Source of the DNA: Chelativorans salis
Lineage (GTDB): Bacteria > Pseudomonadota > Alphaproteobacteria > Rhizobiales > Rhizobiaceae
DNA length: 64,000 nt
Assembly: GCF_025336525.1 (NCBI RefSeq)
Contig: NZ_JAOCZP010000002.1
Span: 620,001 to 684,000 of the forward strand
Direction of reading: 5' to 3'
Each line of letters starts with the position of its first letter. Positions within the stretch are counted from its first letter, which is position 1. A model generated the notes under the pieces. It saw only the letters and a program-made list of their open reading frames with translations, made no database searches and was not told the origin of the DNA. Position numbers and translations under genes: made by a program. Below, piece by piece: positions 20,285 to 29,850 of this stretch.

Positions 20285-20518
20285 TTAATCGGGTACACTC
20301 GTCTGCAGCGCTAGCGCGTGCAGGGCGCCGCCCATATTTCCCTTCAGCGCCTCATAGACCATCTGGTGCTGCTGCACGCGGCTTTTGCCGCGAAAGCTCT
20401 CGGCCACTACCTCGGCGGCATAGTGGTCGCCGTCGCCGGCGAGGTCGCGGATTGTCACCTTGGCGTCGGGAATGGCTTCCTTGATGAGGCGCTCGATGTC
20501 GCCGGCGTTCATGGCCAT
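20285..20518 (-). CDS. BolA-family protein (small type)
   Basis: 77 residues from the ATG at 20518 (GGAGAG eight bases upstream); a second ATG two codons later is possible. The fold is of the short BolA/YrbA class: MNAGDIERLIKEAIPDAK, then GDGDHYAAEVVAESFRGKS and RVQQHQMVYEALKG, with the conserved His near residue 66 (ALHALALQ). It pairs with monothiol glutaredoxin in iron-sulfur cluster handling; grxD is the next functional gene. It is 28 bases downstream of purL and may share its transcript. Confidence 0.9.
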   Translation of the reverse strand: MAMNAGDIERLIKEAIPDAKVTIRDLAGDGDHYAAEVVAESFRGKSRVQQHQMVYEALKGNMGGALHALALQTSVPD

Positions 20519-20546
20519 AGTGCGTTCTCTCCTTCGGCTCGCCCGT

Positions 20547-22769
20547 TCAACGTCCGGGTTCACCCTGCATGAACTGCGGAAACCAGCCCTCGTGGGCCTT
20601 TTTGAGTTCTGAAACGGATATGGCACGTGCCCCGCCCAGTTTCAATTCGCTGCCTTCCGTCGCACCGATGGCCGTGAGTGGAACGCCTGCTTCACGCGCT
20701 TCGTCCATCAGCCTTTCCGCCTGTTCGGAAGGCACGGTGACAACGTAGCGCCCCTGGTCCTCACCGAAGAAGGCCGCGACGGGTTCGCCCGCCGGCGCCT
20801 CGATACGGGCGCCAATACCGGATGCCATCGCCATCTCGGCCAGCGCCACCGCAAGACCGCCGTCGGAGCAGTCGTGCACGGCGGTGGCGGTGCCTGTGCG
20901 GATTACCCCGCGCACGAAGTCGCCGACGCACTTTTCATGCGCTAGATCCACCGGCGGCGGCGGGCCGTCGGCGCGGCCATGGACGTCGCGCAGATAGACC
21001 GACTGCCCGAGATGCGTGCCCCATCCTTCCGGCGCGCCTGCGAGAAGGATCGTCTCACCCTCGCGCGCAAAGGCGATGCGCGCCATCCTCGTCCAGTCCG
21101 GTATGAGGCCGACACCGGCGATCGTCGGCGTCGGCGGGATCGCTTCACCCAGCGTCTCGTTGTAGAGCGAGACATTGCCGGAGACGATCGGGAAACCGAG
21201 CGTTCGGCAGGCGTCGCCCACGCCCTCGACGGCGCGCACGAAGGTGCCCATCGTCTCCGGCCGCTCCGGATTGCCGAAGTTCAGGTTGTCCGTGGCGGCC
21301 AGCGGTTCTGCGCCCGTGGCCGTCAGGTTGCGCCAGCATTCGGCCACCGCCTGCTTGCCGCCCTCGAAGGGGTCGGCCTCGCAATAGCGCGGCGTGACGT
21401 CGGAGGAGAAGGCGAGGGCCTTCGTCGGATGGTCCTCGACGCGCACCACGCCGGCGTCGCCGCCGGGAAGCTGCAGGGAGTTGCCCTGGATCAGCGTGTC
21501 GTACTGCTCCCACACCCAGCGGCGCGAGGAAAGATCGGGCGAGCCGATCAGCTTCAGGAGCGCATCGGCGATGTCGGCCGGCGGCACGTCGGCGGGGTTG
21601 AGGGGAGGGGGCGCTTTGGGCGCCGCCCAGGGCCGGTCGTATTCCGGCGCCTCGTCGCCCAGTTCCCTGATGGGCAGGTTTGCCATCTCCTCGCCCTGGT
21701 GAAGGATGCGGAAGCGTTTGTCATCGGTGGTAAAGCCGACAATGGCGAAGTCGAGGCCCCATTTGCGGAAGATTGCCTCGGCCTCTGGCTCCTTCTCCGG
21801 CCGCAGCACCATGAGCATGCGCTCCTGGCTTTCCGACAGCATCATCTCGTAGGCCGACATGCGCTCCTCGCGCACCGGCACCTTGTCCAATTCCAGCACG
21901 ATGCCGAGGTTGCCCTTGGCGCCCATCTCGACGGCAGAGCAGGTGAGCCCCGCCGCTCCCATGTCCTGAATGGCTATGACGGCGCCTGTGTCCATCAGTT
22001 CCTGGCATGCCTCCAACAGGCACTTTTCGGTGAACGGATCGCCCACCTGCACCGTCGGGCGCTTCTCGTCTATGTCGGCGTCGAATTCGGCCGAGGCCAT
22101 CGTCGCCCCGCCGACGCCGTCGCGCCCCGTCTTGGCGCCGAGGTAGACCACTGGCAGGCCGACACCCTCCGCCTTCGAATAGAAGATGGCGTCGGCGCGG
22201 GCGATGCCGGCGGCAAACGCGTTGACCAGGATGTTGCCGTTGTAGCGCGGGTCGAAATTCACCTCGCCGCCGACTGTCGGCACACCGAAGGCGTTGCCAT
22301 AGCCACCGATGCCGGCCACCACACCGGCCACCAGATGCCGCGTCTTCGGGTGGTCCGGCGCGCCGAAGCGTAGCGCGTTCATGGCCGCAATCGGCCGCGC
22401 GCCCATGGTGAAGACGTCGCGCAGGATGCCGCCGACGCCCGTCGCCGCGCCCTGGTACGGCTCGATAAAAGAGGGGTGGTTATGGCTCTCCATCTTGAAA
22501 ACCACCACCTGCCCGTCGCCGATGTCCACCACGCCGGCATTTTCGCCCGGCCCCTGGATAACCCGGGACCCAGAGGTCGGCAGCGTGCGCAGCCACTTCT
22601 TGGAACTCTTGTAGGAACAGTGCTCGTTCCACATGGCCGAAAAGATGCCGAGCTCGGTGAAGGTCGGCTCGCGGCCGATGAGTGCGAGAATGCGCTGGTA
22701 CTCCTCGGGCTTCAGCCCGTGCGCGGCCACGAGTTCGTCGGTGATGGGAATGATGTTGGGAATGGTCAT
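20547..22769 (-). CDS. purL: Phosphoribosylformylglycinamidine synthase subunit II
   Basis: 740 residues, the small PurL form that needs PurS and PurQ, both found at 25-26 kb. ATP-dependent amidation of FGAR to FGAM, step four of purine synthesis. Recognised segments are the N-terminal [37 protein letters not shown], the [18 protein letters not shown] glycine-rich loop, and the C-terminal half repeating the fold ([18 protein letters not shown]). It is separated from purQ by the MocR/DUF1127/lipoprotein group. Confidence 0.96.
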   Translation of the reverse strand: MTIPNIIPITDELVAAHGLKPEEYQRILALIGREPTFTELGIFSAMWNEHCSYKSSKKWLRTLPTSGSRVIQGPGENAGVVDIGDGQVVVFKMESHNHPSFIEPYQGAATGVGGILRDVFTMGARPIAAMNALRFGAPDHPKTRHLVAGVVAGIGGYGNAFGVPTVGGEVNFDPRYNGNILVNAFAAGIARADAIFYSKAEGVGLPVVYLGAKTGRDGVGGATMASAEFDADIDEKRPTVQVGDPFTEKCLLEACQELMDTGAVIAIQDMGAAGLTCSAVEMGAKGNLGIVLELDKVPVREERMSAYEMMLSESQERMLMVLRPEKEPEAEAIFRKWGLDFAIVGFTTDDKRFRILHQGEEMANLPIRELGDEAPEYDRPWAAPKAPPPLNPADVPPADIADALLKLIGSPDLSSRRWVWEQYDTLIQGNSLQLPGGDAGVVRVEDHPTKALAFSSDVTPRYCEADPFEGGKQAVAECWRNLTATGAEPLAATDNLNFGNPERPETMGTFVRAVEGVGDACRTLGFPIVSGNVSLYNETLGEAIPPTPTIAGVGLIPDWTRMARIAFAREGETILLAGAPEGWGTHLGQSVYLRDVHGRADGPPPPVDLAHEKCVGDFVRGVIRTGTATAVHDCSDGGLAVALAEMAMASGIGARIEAPAGEPVAAFFGEDQGRYVVTVPSEQAERLMDEAREAGVPLTAIGATEGSELKLGGARAISVSELKKAHEGWFPQFMQGEPGR

Positions 22770-22843
22770 CTGCGGCTATCGATTGCAGGAGGTTACAGGC
22801 GGCTCATAGCGCACCTTGCGCCTCGTTTCACCGCTCTTCGACG

Positions 22844-22877
22844 AAAAAACCACGGGAGAGGCCGAAAAAGCCGTGGG
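22844..22877 (-). terminator. Likely intrinsic terminator of the MocR-type gene
   Basis: On the minus strand CCACGG and CCGTGG form a 6-bp stem around a 14-base loop, followed by six T residues, 16 bases past the regulator stop codon. Confidence 0.5.
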
Positions 22878-22892
22878 CAGCCGGCCCACCCC

Positions 22893-24314
22893 TCAGTCGT
22901 AGCTGATATATCCGGCGCGGCCTTCTTCGAGCAGGTGGCGGATCGTCGCTAGTGCCTGCGTGACCTCCTCACGGTTGCGCGATGCGGACACGCCGAAGCG
23001 CACGTGATGGAAGACCAGCTCCGAGCGGCCTGCCTTGAACTCGTCGGCATCGTCGATCAGCACGCCCCGTTCGGCCGCCGCATGTTTGAAGGTGCTTGAA
23101 AGCCAGGGATCGGGCAGTTCCAACCAGCAGAAGGGGATGTTCGGCCGCCATTGCACGTTGAAGCCAGCCAGCGCCTCGCGCATCATCGCCAGGCGTGCAT
23201 TGTTTTCCTCGATGCATTTGGCGCGGATGGTGGCCGCCTCGCCGGAAAGCACCAGCCGTGCGCACAATTCGGCCAGGATGAAGGGGAGGCCGCCCGTCAC
23301 CATGCGGTGGGCGACGCGGATGCGGCGTTCGTAGTGGGGCGGGCAGAGCACCCAGCCGCCGCGCACGCCCGCCGCGACAGACTTCGACAGGCCGCCGACA
23401 AGGAAGGTGCGTTCCGGCGCAATCTCCGCAAAGAGCGGCGCCTCATCGTCGGTCATCGCACCGTAGAGCGTGTCCTCGAGTAGCCAGACATTGTACCGGC
23501 GCGCAATCTCGGCGATTGCCGCACGCCGTGCTTCGGGCATCGTCGTTACGGTCGGGTTCTGTGCTGCGGGCATCAGGAAGGCCATTTTCGGATGCCGTTG
23601 GGCGCAGACCCGCTCGAAATCCTCCGGGATCACGCCGTCTTCGTCCGACTGCATCAACGTGGTGCGCCGGCCGATCAACTCGCCGCTGCGCGAGACCTGC
23701 GAATAGGTCAGATGCTCGAAGGCGATGTAGTCGCCGGGCACGGTGACGGCGGCGATGACGGCCATCAACGCTGCATGGGCGCCGAGTGTGGGCACGATGC
23801 GGCCGATTTCAGGCCGGAAGGAGCCCTTGGCGAGCCACCGGCTGCCGGCCTCGAACCAGTGATCGGGAAAGCGCCGGGTGTAGCTCGCGACATCGGAGGG
23901 ATGCTCGCGCGTGATATCCATGGTCAGCGCGCCGATAAGCTCTCCTTGGCCGACATCGGGTGCGGCGGTGCTATCGAAGCGGATCTTGCCCGACGGCGGA
24001 TCGAGATGGCGCGTGCCGTCGAACTGCACACGGTCCGACGCCTCGCGTGCCGGAATCACATCCTGCCCATGATCCAGCACATAGGTGCCGCGTCCTACCT
24101 CGCCGCTGACTAGGCCGCGCTCGCGCGCCAGTGCGTAGGCGCGGCTTACCGTGCCGATTGTCACACCGATATCGAAGGCGAGATTGCGCTGCGGCGGCAG
24201 CTTCGCGCCCTTTGCCAGAACCCCGCGCTCGATATCTCTCTCGATTTGCTCGGCGAGCCGGAGATAGAGCGGACCGGTGCCGCTGGAGATGTCGGGGAGC
24301 CAATTTGTCATCAT
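22893..24314 (-). CDS. MocR/PdxR-type regulator (GntR helix-turn-helix fused to aminotransferase fold)
   Basis: 473 residues. The GntR-type winged helix occupies residues about 12-80 (LYLRLAEQIERDIERG, then RNLAFDIGVTIGTVSRAYAL). It is joined by a linker to a fold-type I aminotransferase domain (about 115-460) with the PLP lysine in VGGLSKSVAAGVRGGW. Such proteins sense PLP or an amino compound and control nearby genes and themselves. Two adjacent ATGs (24314, 24311) could start it, without a strong ribosome site. Repeated ATTGTCA half-sites overlap the start codon. The divergent neighbour is a DUF1127 gene, the likely target. Confidence 0.9.
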   Translation of the reverse strand: MMTNWLPDISSGTGPLYLRLAEQIERDIERGVLAKGAKLPPQRNLAFDIGVTIGTVSRAYALARERGLVSGEVGRGTYVLDHGQDVIPAREASDRVQFDGTRHLDPPSGKIRFDSTAAPDVGQGELIGALTMDITREHPSDVASYTRRFPDHWFEAGSRWLAKGSFRPEIGRIVPTLGAHAALMAVIAAVTVPGDYIAFEHLTYSQVSRSGELIGRRTTLMQSDEDGVIPEDFERVCAQRHPKMAFLMPAAQNPTVTTMPEARRAAIAEIARRYNVWLLEDTLYGAMTDDEAPLFAEIAPERTFLVGGLSKSVAAGVRGGWVLCPPHYERRIRVAHRMVTGGLPFILAELCARLVLSGEAATIRAKCIEENNARLAMMREALAGFNVQWRPNIPFCWLELPDPWLSSTFKHAAAERGVLIDDADEFKAGRSELVFHHVRFGVSASRNREEVTQALATIRHLLEEGRAGYISYD

Positions 24315-24334
24315 GACAATTCTCTATATTGTCA
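24305..24334. promoter_or_regulatory. Composite operator at the MocR-type gene start
   Basis: Three copies of a TTGTCA-type half-site. TTGTCAT-C-ATGACAA (24305-24319) is a perfect palindrome. The right arm TGACAAT (24314-24320) also pairs with ATTGTCA (24328-24334) as a perfect 7-bp inverted repeat with a 7-base spacer. The palindrome covers the regulator start codons, which suggests autoregulation; it may also control the divergent gene at 24406. Confidence 0.6.
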
Positions 24335-24405
24335 CCGTAATTGAGTCAATGCATACGAGTCGGAGCGGAGGAAGAGCCGCTTTAGGTGACAAAGGCGATG
24401 GAAAA

Positions 24406-24636
24406 ATGGGTTCAATTGATACAATCAATGTTCGCTCCCGCTCCGGTACATCCAATGGCGCTGTCACGCAGCGTTTTGCCCGTCTCCTCGTAAAGTTCGT
24501 CGAAGGCATTGAGCTTATGCTGGAAAAGCGTCGCAGCCGGTGCGCTTTGCTTGAACTGACTGACGAGCAACTCAAGGACATCGGCATCTCCCGTGCTGAT
24601 GCTGCCCGGGAAGGGCTTAGGCCGTTCTGGGACTAA
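24406..24636 (+). CDS. DUF1127 domain small protein
   Basis: 76 residues from the ATG at 24406; an in-frame ATG at 24349 is an alternative. The C-terminal half LMLEKRRSRCALLELTDEQL, KDIGISRADAAREGLRPFWD is a clear DUF1127 domain with the DIGISRADA core and terminal FW. It is divergent from the MocR-type regulator with only 91 bases between starts, so control by that protein is likely. The precise function is unknown; family members in alphaproteobacteria have been linked to RNA turnover and phosphate or stress responses. Confidence 0.85.
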   Translation: MGSIDTINVRSRSGTSNGAVTQRFARLLVKFVEGIELMLEKRRSRCALLELTDEQLKDIGISRADAAREGLRPFWD

Positions 24637-24639
24637 TAG

Positions 24640-25053
24640 CTAGCTGCGGCAGGTGGTTCGCCCGCTCGACCAGCGCATGATGTCCGCGTTCACCCGTCCA
24701 CCGGTGCGCGTACTGGCAAGCGGTCCGTAGGTCGTCAGGGTGACGGGCGAGCCCGCGGCCTCAATCACTAACACCGGCAGGCCTTCGGCCTTGCCCTTCT
24801 TGAGTAGAAGAAGACGCGGACGCCCGACACTCGTGTCGAGCTCGGGCACGAGATGCAGGTCGCGGAAATCTGCATCCGACGAGCGGACCCAGCATTTCGC
24901 GCCCGCCTCGTTGATCCGCTGGAGCGCCGCTACCGGCTCATTTGCCTCGATCTGCAGCGCCAGCGGCCCGCCCATCGGCTCGCGCTGACAGCCGGCCAGA
25001 AGGACGGCGAGCAGCGACGCGCCGGCGACCAAGCCCGCTTGCGTCCGGCTCAC
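24640..25053 (-). CDS. Small lipoprotein of unknown function
   Basis: 137 residues with a lipoprotein signal peptide: hydrophobic core [12 protein letters not shown], lipobox LAGC with the acylated Cys at 22. The mature part is mostly beta-like, with three further cysteines (KCWVR and the end TTCRS), so disulfides in the periplasm are possible. The ATG overlaps the purQ stop by four bases (ATGA type), showing co-transcription with purQ, though no functional link to purines is evident. Family not recognised. Confidence 0.75.
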   Translation of the reverse strand: MSRTQAGLVAGASLLAVLLAGCQREPMGGPLALQIEANEPVAALQRINEAGAKCWVRSSDADFRDLHLVPELDTSVGRPRLLLLKKGKAEGLPVLVIEAAGSPVTLTTYGPLASTRTGGRVNADIMRWSSGRTTCRS

Positions 25054-25718
25054 GCGGCTTTTCCCAAAAGACCTTCGAAGAGCGCCCGCCCGTCCGCGCC
25101 GCCATGGGCGGCCTCGATCAGGTTTTCGGGGTGCGGCATCATGCCCAGCACGTTGCCGCCTTCACTGATGATGCCCGCAATATCGTTGACGGAGCCGTTG
25201 GGATTTGTGCCTTCGGCGTAGCGGAAGACCACCTGTCCTTCGCTCTCGATGCGGGCCAGCGTTTCGGGATCGGCGAAATAGTTGCCGTCGTGATGGGCGA
25301 CCGGGCAGCGGATGATCTGGCCCGGCGCATAGCCGCGCGTGAAGGCCGTGTTGGCGTTCGCCACCCCCAGCTTCACCTCGCGACAGACGAATTTCAGCGA
25401 GGCGTTGCGCATCAGAGCGCCGGGGAGCAGCCCCGCCTCCAAAAGGATCTGGAAGCCGTTGCACACGCCCATCACCATCACGCCCTTCGCAGCCTTCTCC
25501 GCCACCGCCTTCATCACCGGCATGCGCGCGCCGATCGCCCCGCAGCGCAGGTAATCGCCGTAGGAAAAACCGCCGGGAATGACGATGAGGTCGACGTCCG
25601 GCAGCTCCGTCTCGGTCTGCCAGACCGTGGCCGGCGCCTTGCCGGAAATTTTGGTGAGCGCGGCGATCATATCGCGGTCGCGATTGAGGCCGGGAAGCTG
25701 GATGACGGCTGATTTCAT
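25050..25718 (-). CDS. purQ: Phosphoribosylformylglycinamidine synthase subunit I (glutaminase)
   Basis: 222 residues. Class I glutamine amidotransferase that feeds ammonia to PurL. Nucleophile Cys lies in [18 protein letters not shown] (near residue 86); the His-Glu pair is in [16 protein letters not shown] (near 195). N-terminal [13 protein letters not shown] and [17 protein letters not shown] are typical of PurQ. It follows purS by 131 bases; that spacer holds only short open stretches with no clear gene. Confidence 0.96.
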   Translation of the reverse strand: MKSAVIQLPGLNRDRDMIAALTKISGKAPATVWQTETELPDVDLIVIPGGFSYGDYLRCGAIGARMPVMKAVAEKAAKGVMVMGVCNGFQILLEAGLLPGALMRNASLKFVCREVKLGVANANTAFTRGYAPGQIIRCPVAHHDGNYFADPETLARIESEGQVVFRYAEGTNPNGSVNDIAGIISEGGNVLGMMPHPENLIEAAHGGADGRALFEGLLGKAA

Positions 25719-25849
25719 GCGTTCGGATCGTAAGGTTTCTGTGGTGGTTCGGTCATTTTGCGGAGATCAAGCGGCGCTCGATGGTGCCGCCTTCCATGGC
25801 AACTAGTGTGTCTTGTGCTTCGGCCACCGCCCAGCCCTCCAGAACAGCC

Positions 25850-26092
25850 TCAGGTGATAGCGATGCTATAATCCTCGATCACCGTGTTCGCCAGCAGGCG
25901 CTCACACATCTCCTTCAGTGCGGCCTCCGCCTTCGCGCGGTCGCTATCCTCCAGTTCGACGTCGAACACTTTCCCCTGCCGCACCGAGCCGACGCCGGAG
26001 AAGCCCAGCCCCCCCAGCGCGCCTTCGATGGCCTTGCCCTGCGGGTCGAGCACGCCGTTCTTCAGGGTGACGATAATTCGTGCCTTGATCAC
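25850..26092 (-). CDS. purS: Phosphoribosylformylglycinamidine synthase subunit PurS
   Basis: 80 residues, normal for PurS, the small subunit that bridges PurL and PurQ and helps channel ammonia. Typical wording: KARIIVTLKNGVLDPQGKAI, EGALGGLGFSGVGSVRQGK and the C-terminal LLANTVIEDYSIAI. 27 bases downstream of purC, so purC-purS-purQ form an operon. Confidence 0.95.
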   Translation of the reverse strand: MIKARIIVTLKNGVLDPQGKAIEGALGGLGFSGVGSVRQGKVFDVELEDSDRAKAEAALKEMCERLLANTVIEDYSIAIT

Positions 26093-26119
26093 TTGGCTTC
26101 TCCCCGTGGGACGCGCCCC

Positions 26120-26911
26120 TCAATGGTGCGTCTCGCCATCCTTCTTGGAAGACACGAGCACCGGACCGCTCGGCTTGGAGGGCTCGTTCTCGTTCATGAT
26201 GCCGAGCCGGCGCGCCACTTCCTGATAGGCTTCGACCAGCCCGCCCATATCACGGCGGAAGCGGTCCTTGTCCATCTTGTCCTGCGTGGCGGTGTCCCAC
26301 AGGCGGCACGAATCAGGCGAGATCTCGTCGGCGACTACGATGCGCATCATCTCGCCCTCGAACAGCCGCCCGCATTCGATCTTGAAATCGACGAGCTGGA
26401 TGCCGACGCCGAGGAAAAGACCGGACAGGAAATCGTTGACGCGGATCGCCAGCGCCATGATGTCGTCGATCTCCTGTGGGCTCGCCCAGCCGAAGGCGGT
26501 AATGTGCTCTTCGGAGACCATCGGGTCGTCCAGCGCGTCGGCCTTATAGTAGAACTCGATGATTGAGCGCGGCAGCACAGTGCCTTCCTCGATGCCGAGG
26601 CGCTTGGCGAGCTGGCCTGCGGCAATATTGCGCACCACGATCTCGAGCGGGATGATCTCCACTTCCTTGATCAGCTGCTCGCGCATGTTGATCCGGCGGA
26701 TGAAGTGGGTGGGGATGCCCATCCGGTTCAGATGCTCGAAGAGGTACTCCGAGATCCGGTTGTTGAGGACGCCCTTGCCGTCGACGATCTCGTGCTTCTT
26801 CTTGTTGAAGGCGGTGGCGTCGTCCTTGAAGAACTGGATCAGCGTACCAGGCTCCGGACCTTCATAGAGAATCTTGGCCTTGCCTTCATAGATGCGGCGG
26901 CGACGGTTCAT
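26120..26911 (-). CDS. purC: Phosphoribosylaminoimidazole-succinocarboxamide synthase
   Basis: 263 residues. ATP-dependent ligation of aspartate to CAIR in purine synthesis. Conserved segments: [20 protein letters not shown] at the N-terminus, [39 protein letters not shown], and the ATP-site [10 protein letters not shown] / [14 protein letters not shown]. First gene of the purCSQ group; 240 bases separate it from the divergent zeta-subunit gene. Confidence 0.96.
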   Translation of the reverse strand: MNRRRRIYEGKAKILYEGPEPGTLIQFFKDDATAFNKKKHEIVDGKGVLNNRISEYLFEHLNRMGIPTHFIRRINMREQLIKEVEIIPLEIVVRNIAAGQLAKRLGIEEGTVLPRSIIEFYYKADALDDPMVSEEHITAFGWASPQEIDDIMALAIRVNDFLSGLFLGVGIQLVDFKIECGRLFEGEMMRIVVADEISPDSCRLWDTATQDKMDKDRFRRDMGGLVEAYQEVARRLGIMNENEPSKPSGPVLVSSKKDGETHH

Positions 26912-27151
26912 GGCTTTTCCTGGGCTAGTTGCCGGTTTTTCAGGTGTTGGTTACATGGCCGGCTCAAAAAGAGGTGCGCCTCGACGGCTTCATGCGGTCT
27001 AGCGCAAACGCGCCGCTATCTCAATCGCCATTTACCGCCATCAACGGCTCTATTGACCCGCCATCAAGCTTCTGGTTTGTCCGTGCCGACCTGATATTCT
27101 AGGAGCCGAAGCCGCCGTGGGCGGCGCGGGCGATGCCGGAGGATAAGCCGC

Positions 27152-27472
27152 ATGAGCAGCATGAAAGATCGCGAAGAGACATTCGAGCGCAAATTCGTTC
27201 ATGACGAGGAGATGAAGTTCAGGGCCATGTCGCGCCGCAACAAGCTGCTTGGCCTGTGGGCGGCGGAGAAGCTGGGCAAGACCGGTGCCGAGGCTGATGC
27301 CTATGCGATCGAGGTGATCAAGGCCGATGTCGAGGAAGCCGGAGAGGAAGATGTCTTCCGCAAGGTCCGGCGCGATTTCGACGCCGCCGGCGTGCAACAG
27401 TCCGACCACCAGATTCGCCGCACCATGAGCGAGCTCCTCATCGAGGCGATCGATCAAGTTAAGAACGCATAG
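27152..27472 (+). CDS. ATP synthase zeta subunit (DUF1476 inhibitor)
   Basis: 106 residues of the DUF1476 family, the alphaproteobacterial natural inhibitor of F1FO-ATPase, which blocks the hydrolytic direction. The N-terminal inhibitory region is present (MKDREETFERKFVHDEEMKF), followed by a four-helix acidic domain (RRNKLLGLWAAEKLGKTGAE and so on). The ATG has GGAGGATAAGCCGC upstream. It lies nine bases upstream of the aldolase gene on the same strand. Confidence 0.9.
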   Translation: MSSMKDREETFERKFVHDEEMKFRAMSRRNKLLGLWAAEKLGKTGAEADAYAIEVIKADVEEAGEEDVFRKVRRDFDAAGVQQSDHQIRRTMSELLIEAIDQVKNA

Positions 27473-27480
27473 GCCGCTCC

Positions 27481-28260
27481 ATGCGTGCGGCAACGCTGGC
27501 AGACCGGCTTGAGGCCGGGGAGGCCATCCTAACCGCCTGGTCATCCATTCCCGATGCGCTGACGGTCGAGGCCGTCGCCTGCCTCGGCTTCGATGCCGTC
27601 ACGCTCGACATGCAGCATGGCGGCCATCATGAGGACAGTGTGCTGCGCTGCATCGTGCCTTTGGCCTTTCATGGCCGCCATGCCATCGTCCGCGTGCCGG
27701 TCGGGCGTTTCGACACGGCAAGCCGCGCTCTCGATTTCGGGGCCGAAGCCGTTATCGCGCCGATGGTGAACTCCCTCGAGGACGCGAGTCGCTTCGCAGC
27801 CGCGATGAAATACCCGCCGCGCGGCGAGCGTTCCTGGGGGCCGACCATCGCCATGCAGCGGTGCGGCGAACCCGATGCCGCTGGCTGGCTGGCCGGTGCC
27901 GGCCGCCACACGGTCGCCTTCGCGATGGTGGAAACGCGCGCCGCCCTTTCCCTCATCGACGATATGCTGGCCGTCGACGGCATCGACGGCATCTTCCTCG
28001 GCCCCTCGGATTTCTCCATCGCCTGGACTGAGGGAAAGACAGTGGATCCCTCCCACGAGGGCATGATGGAGGCGGTCGCAACGATCGCAGAAAAGACGCG
28101 TGCCGCAGGCAAGCACGCGGCCATCTACGTTGTCGATCCGGCCCTCGTCGGACGCTACCACGGCATGGGCTACCGCCTTTTCGCCCTCGGCAACGAAGGG
28201 GTCTACCTGGCGAAGGGGGCGGACAACCTCATCGCCAGCGCGCGCGCAAGTATCGGCTAG
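27481..28260 (+). CDS. HpcH/HpaI-family class II aldolase
   Basis: 259 residues with a TIM-barrel fold. Motifs: DAVTLDMQHGGHHED (base and substrate region), RVPVGRFDTASRALDFGAE, metal ligands in FAMVETRAAL (Glu near residue 150) and FLGPSDFSIAW (Asp near 176). Related enzymes reversibly cleave 4-hydroxy-2-oxo acids to pyruvate or an aldehyde with Mg2+ or Mn2+. No aromatic degradation genes are nearby, so the in vivo substrate is open. Only nine bases follow the zeta gene, suggesting co-transcription. Confidence 0.88.
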   Translation: MRAATLADRLEAGEAILTAWSSIPDALTVEAVACLGFDAVTLDMQHGGHHEDSVLRCIVPLAFHGRHAIVRVPVGRFDTASRALDFGAEAVIAPMVNSLEDASRFAAAMKYPPRGERSWGPTIAMQRCGEPDAAGWLAGAGRHTVAFAMVETRAALSLIDDMLAVDGIDGIFLGPSDFSIAWTEGKTVDPSHEGMMEAVATIAEKTRAAGKHAAIYVVDPALVGRYHGMGYRLFALGNEGVYLAKGADNLIASARASIG

Positions 28261-28283
28261 CGCTTTCCTCCCTGCGGAGTGCG

Positions 28284-28832
28284 CTAAAGCCGCGATAGGA
28301 ACCGCGCGAAGGTGAGCGAGCCTTCGGGCCACGGGCCGAAGCCCGCTTCGGCGTTAATATGCCCCGCGTTGCCGGCGTCGAGAAGCTGGGCGCCCCATGC
28401 GCCTGCGATATCCTCGGCGGCCTCGAAGCTGCCGAAATGGTCGTTGCGGCTCGCCACCACGATCGATGGAAAGGGCAGGGGATCGCGCGGGTAGGGCCCA
28501 AAGGTCATCAGGTGCCTGGGCCGGACTTCGGGGTTGGCAACGTCCGGCGGCGCCACGAAGAAGGCGCCGGCCACCGGCTTGCGGAAGAGTGGTATTGCCT
28601 GCACCGCCGTCGCCACGCCCAGGGAATGGCCGACCAGCACCACCGGCCGTTCCGCCTCGTTCACCGCCTCAGCAAGCGTTGCCACCCAGTCCTCGCACAC
28701 CGGCTTCCTCCACTCCGCCTGCTCGACGCGGCGCGCGGTCGAGAGTCGCGCCTGCCAGCGGCTCTGCCAGTGGTCGGGGCCGGAATTGGTGTATCCGGGG
28801 ATGATGAGAATATCGGCGTCCTTGGCTTTCAT
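28284..28832 (-). CDS. RBBP9/YdeN-type alpha/beta hydrolase
   Basis: 182 residues from the ATG at 28832. The small alpha/beta hydrolase type begins with DILIIPGYTNSGPDHWQSRW, a hallmark of the RBBP9/YdeN family. The nucleophile elbow is VGHSLG (Ser near residue 71). Asp is likely in ASRNDHFGS, and the catalytic His in AGHINAEAGFGPWPEG. It acts in the cytoplasm as a serine hydrolase of unknown substrate. Convergent with the aldolase gene. Confidence 0.88.
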   Translation of the reverse strand: MKAKDADILIIPGYTNSGPDHWQSRWQARLSTARRVEQAEWRKPVCEDWVATLAEAVNEAERPVVLVGHSLGVATAVQAIPLFRKPVAGAFFVAPPDVANPEVRPRHLMTFGPYPRDPLPFPSIVVASRNDHFGSFEAAEDIAGAWGAQLLDAGNAGHINAEAGFGPWPEGSLTFARFLSRL

Positions 28833-29032
28833 GGCGCCGCATGTAGCCAGACACACGGGCAGGTGCAACTATCGCCGGCTTCATAATCGCGCTTGTACTG
28901 AAATCGGTGAACACGGTGTTCGCTGTTCAGCGCTTGCGCGCGCGGCGGTGCGGTATCAAATAGCCAGACGGCACCGGCTCCCCATCGGGCTGCATGATGC
29001 GGTGTTTCAGCATGCAGCGCCAGGAGATTGAA

Positions 29033-29839
29033 ATGAACGAACTTTCTTTCCCGGCCACCGCGCCGGTGAGCGTCGCGGAGATCGGCCTCAAGGCACGCGA
29101 TGCGGACAAGCTGGCTGCCTTCTATTGCGATACCGTCGGTCTCGCTGAATTGTCGCGACGCAGTGGCACGATCGTATTGGGCGCCGGTGACAGGCCGCTC
29201 CTGACGATAGAGGAGGATGCCGCCGCCGCGCTGGACGACCCGCGCGAGGCAGGCCTCTTCCACACCGCCTTTCTGCTGCCCGCCCGCGCCGACCTTGCCC
29301 GATGGGCGCGCCGCGCGATCGAACGGCAGACCCCGCTCGAAGGCGCGTCCGACCATCTGGTGAGCGAGGCAGTTTATCTGAGCGACCCGGAAGGAAACGG
29401 CATCGAGATCTATGCCGACCGCCCGCGCGAAAGCTGGCAGTGGGATGGCAGCCAGGTCGCCATGAAGACCCTGCCGCTCGACTTCCAAAGCCTTCTTGCA
29501 ACGCGGGGAGCGGAGGGCGCGTGGCAAGGCGCGCCGAAAGGCACCGTCATCGGTCATGTGCACCTGCGCGTCGGCGAGCCGGCGGAGGCGGAGCAATGGT
29601 GGCACGAGGCGCTCGGCCTCGACACCATGGCCCACTACGGCCCTAGCGCCGTCTTCCTCGCCTCAGGCGGCTATCACCACCACATCGGCGCCAACAACTG
29701 GCATAGTCCCGGCGCGAAAAGGCGCGATCCCGGCAGGGCAGGGCTTGCCTGGGTGAGGATGCGCGCGGTCGACGCGGACGAGGAGAAGGCGCTGGAGGAC
29801 CCCTGGGGGACAGTGGTGCGCGTGGTGCCTTCAAGCTGA
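29033..29839 (+). CDS. VOC-family protein (two glyoxalase/dioxygenase-fold domains)
   Basis: 268 residues from the ATG at 29033, chosen over 28994 because GGAG sits seven bases upstream. Two vicinal oxygen chelate domains: one from VSVAEIGLKARDADKLAAFY to about residue 125, with the end motif VYLSDPEGNGIEIYADR; a second from IGHVHLRVGEPAEAEQWWHE. Metal ligands of the CatE (catechol 2,3-dioxygenase-like) type are suggested by His in GHVHL, HHIG and Glu residues. Substrate not predictable. Confidence 0.82.
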   Translation: MNELSFPATAPVSVAEIGLKARDADKLAAFYCDTVGLAELSRRSGTIVLGAGDRPLLTIEEDAAAALDDPREAGLFHTAFLLPARADLARWARRAIERQTPLEGASDHLVSEAVYLSDPEGNGIEIYADRPRESWQWDGSQVAMKTLPLDFQSLLATRGAEGAWQGAPKGTVIGHVHLRVGEPAEAEQWWHEALGLDTMAHYGPSAVFLASGGYHHHIGANNWHSPGAKRRDPGRAGLAWVRMRAVDADEEKALEDPWGTVVRVVPSS

Positions 29840-29850
29840 CCTGACTGCGG

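Noticed and set aside
25719-25849. A small gene between purS and purQ
   Set aside because: Only very short frames without ribosome sites or known pattern; not enough support.
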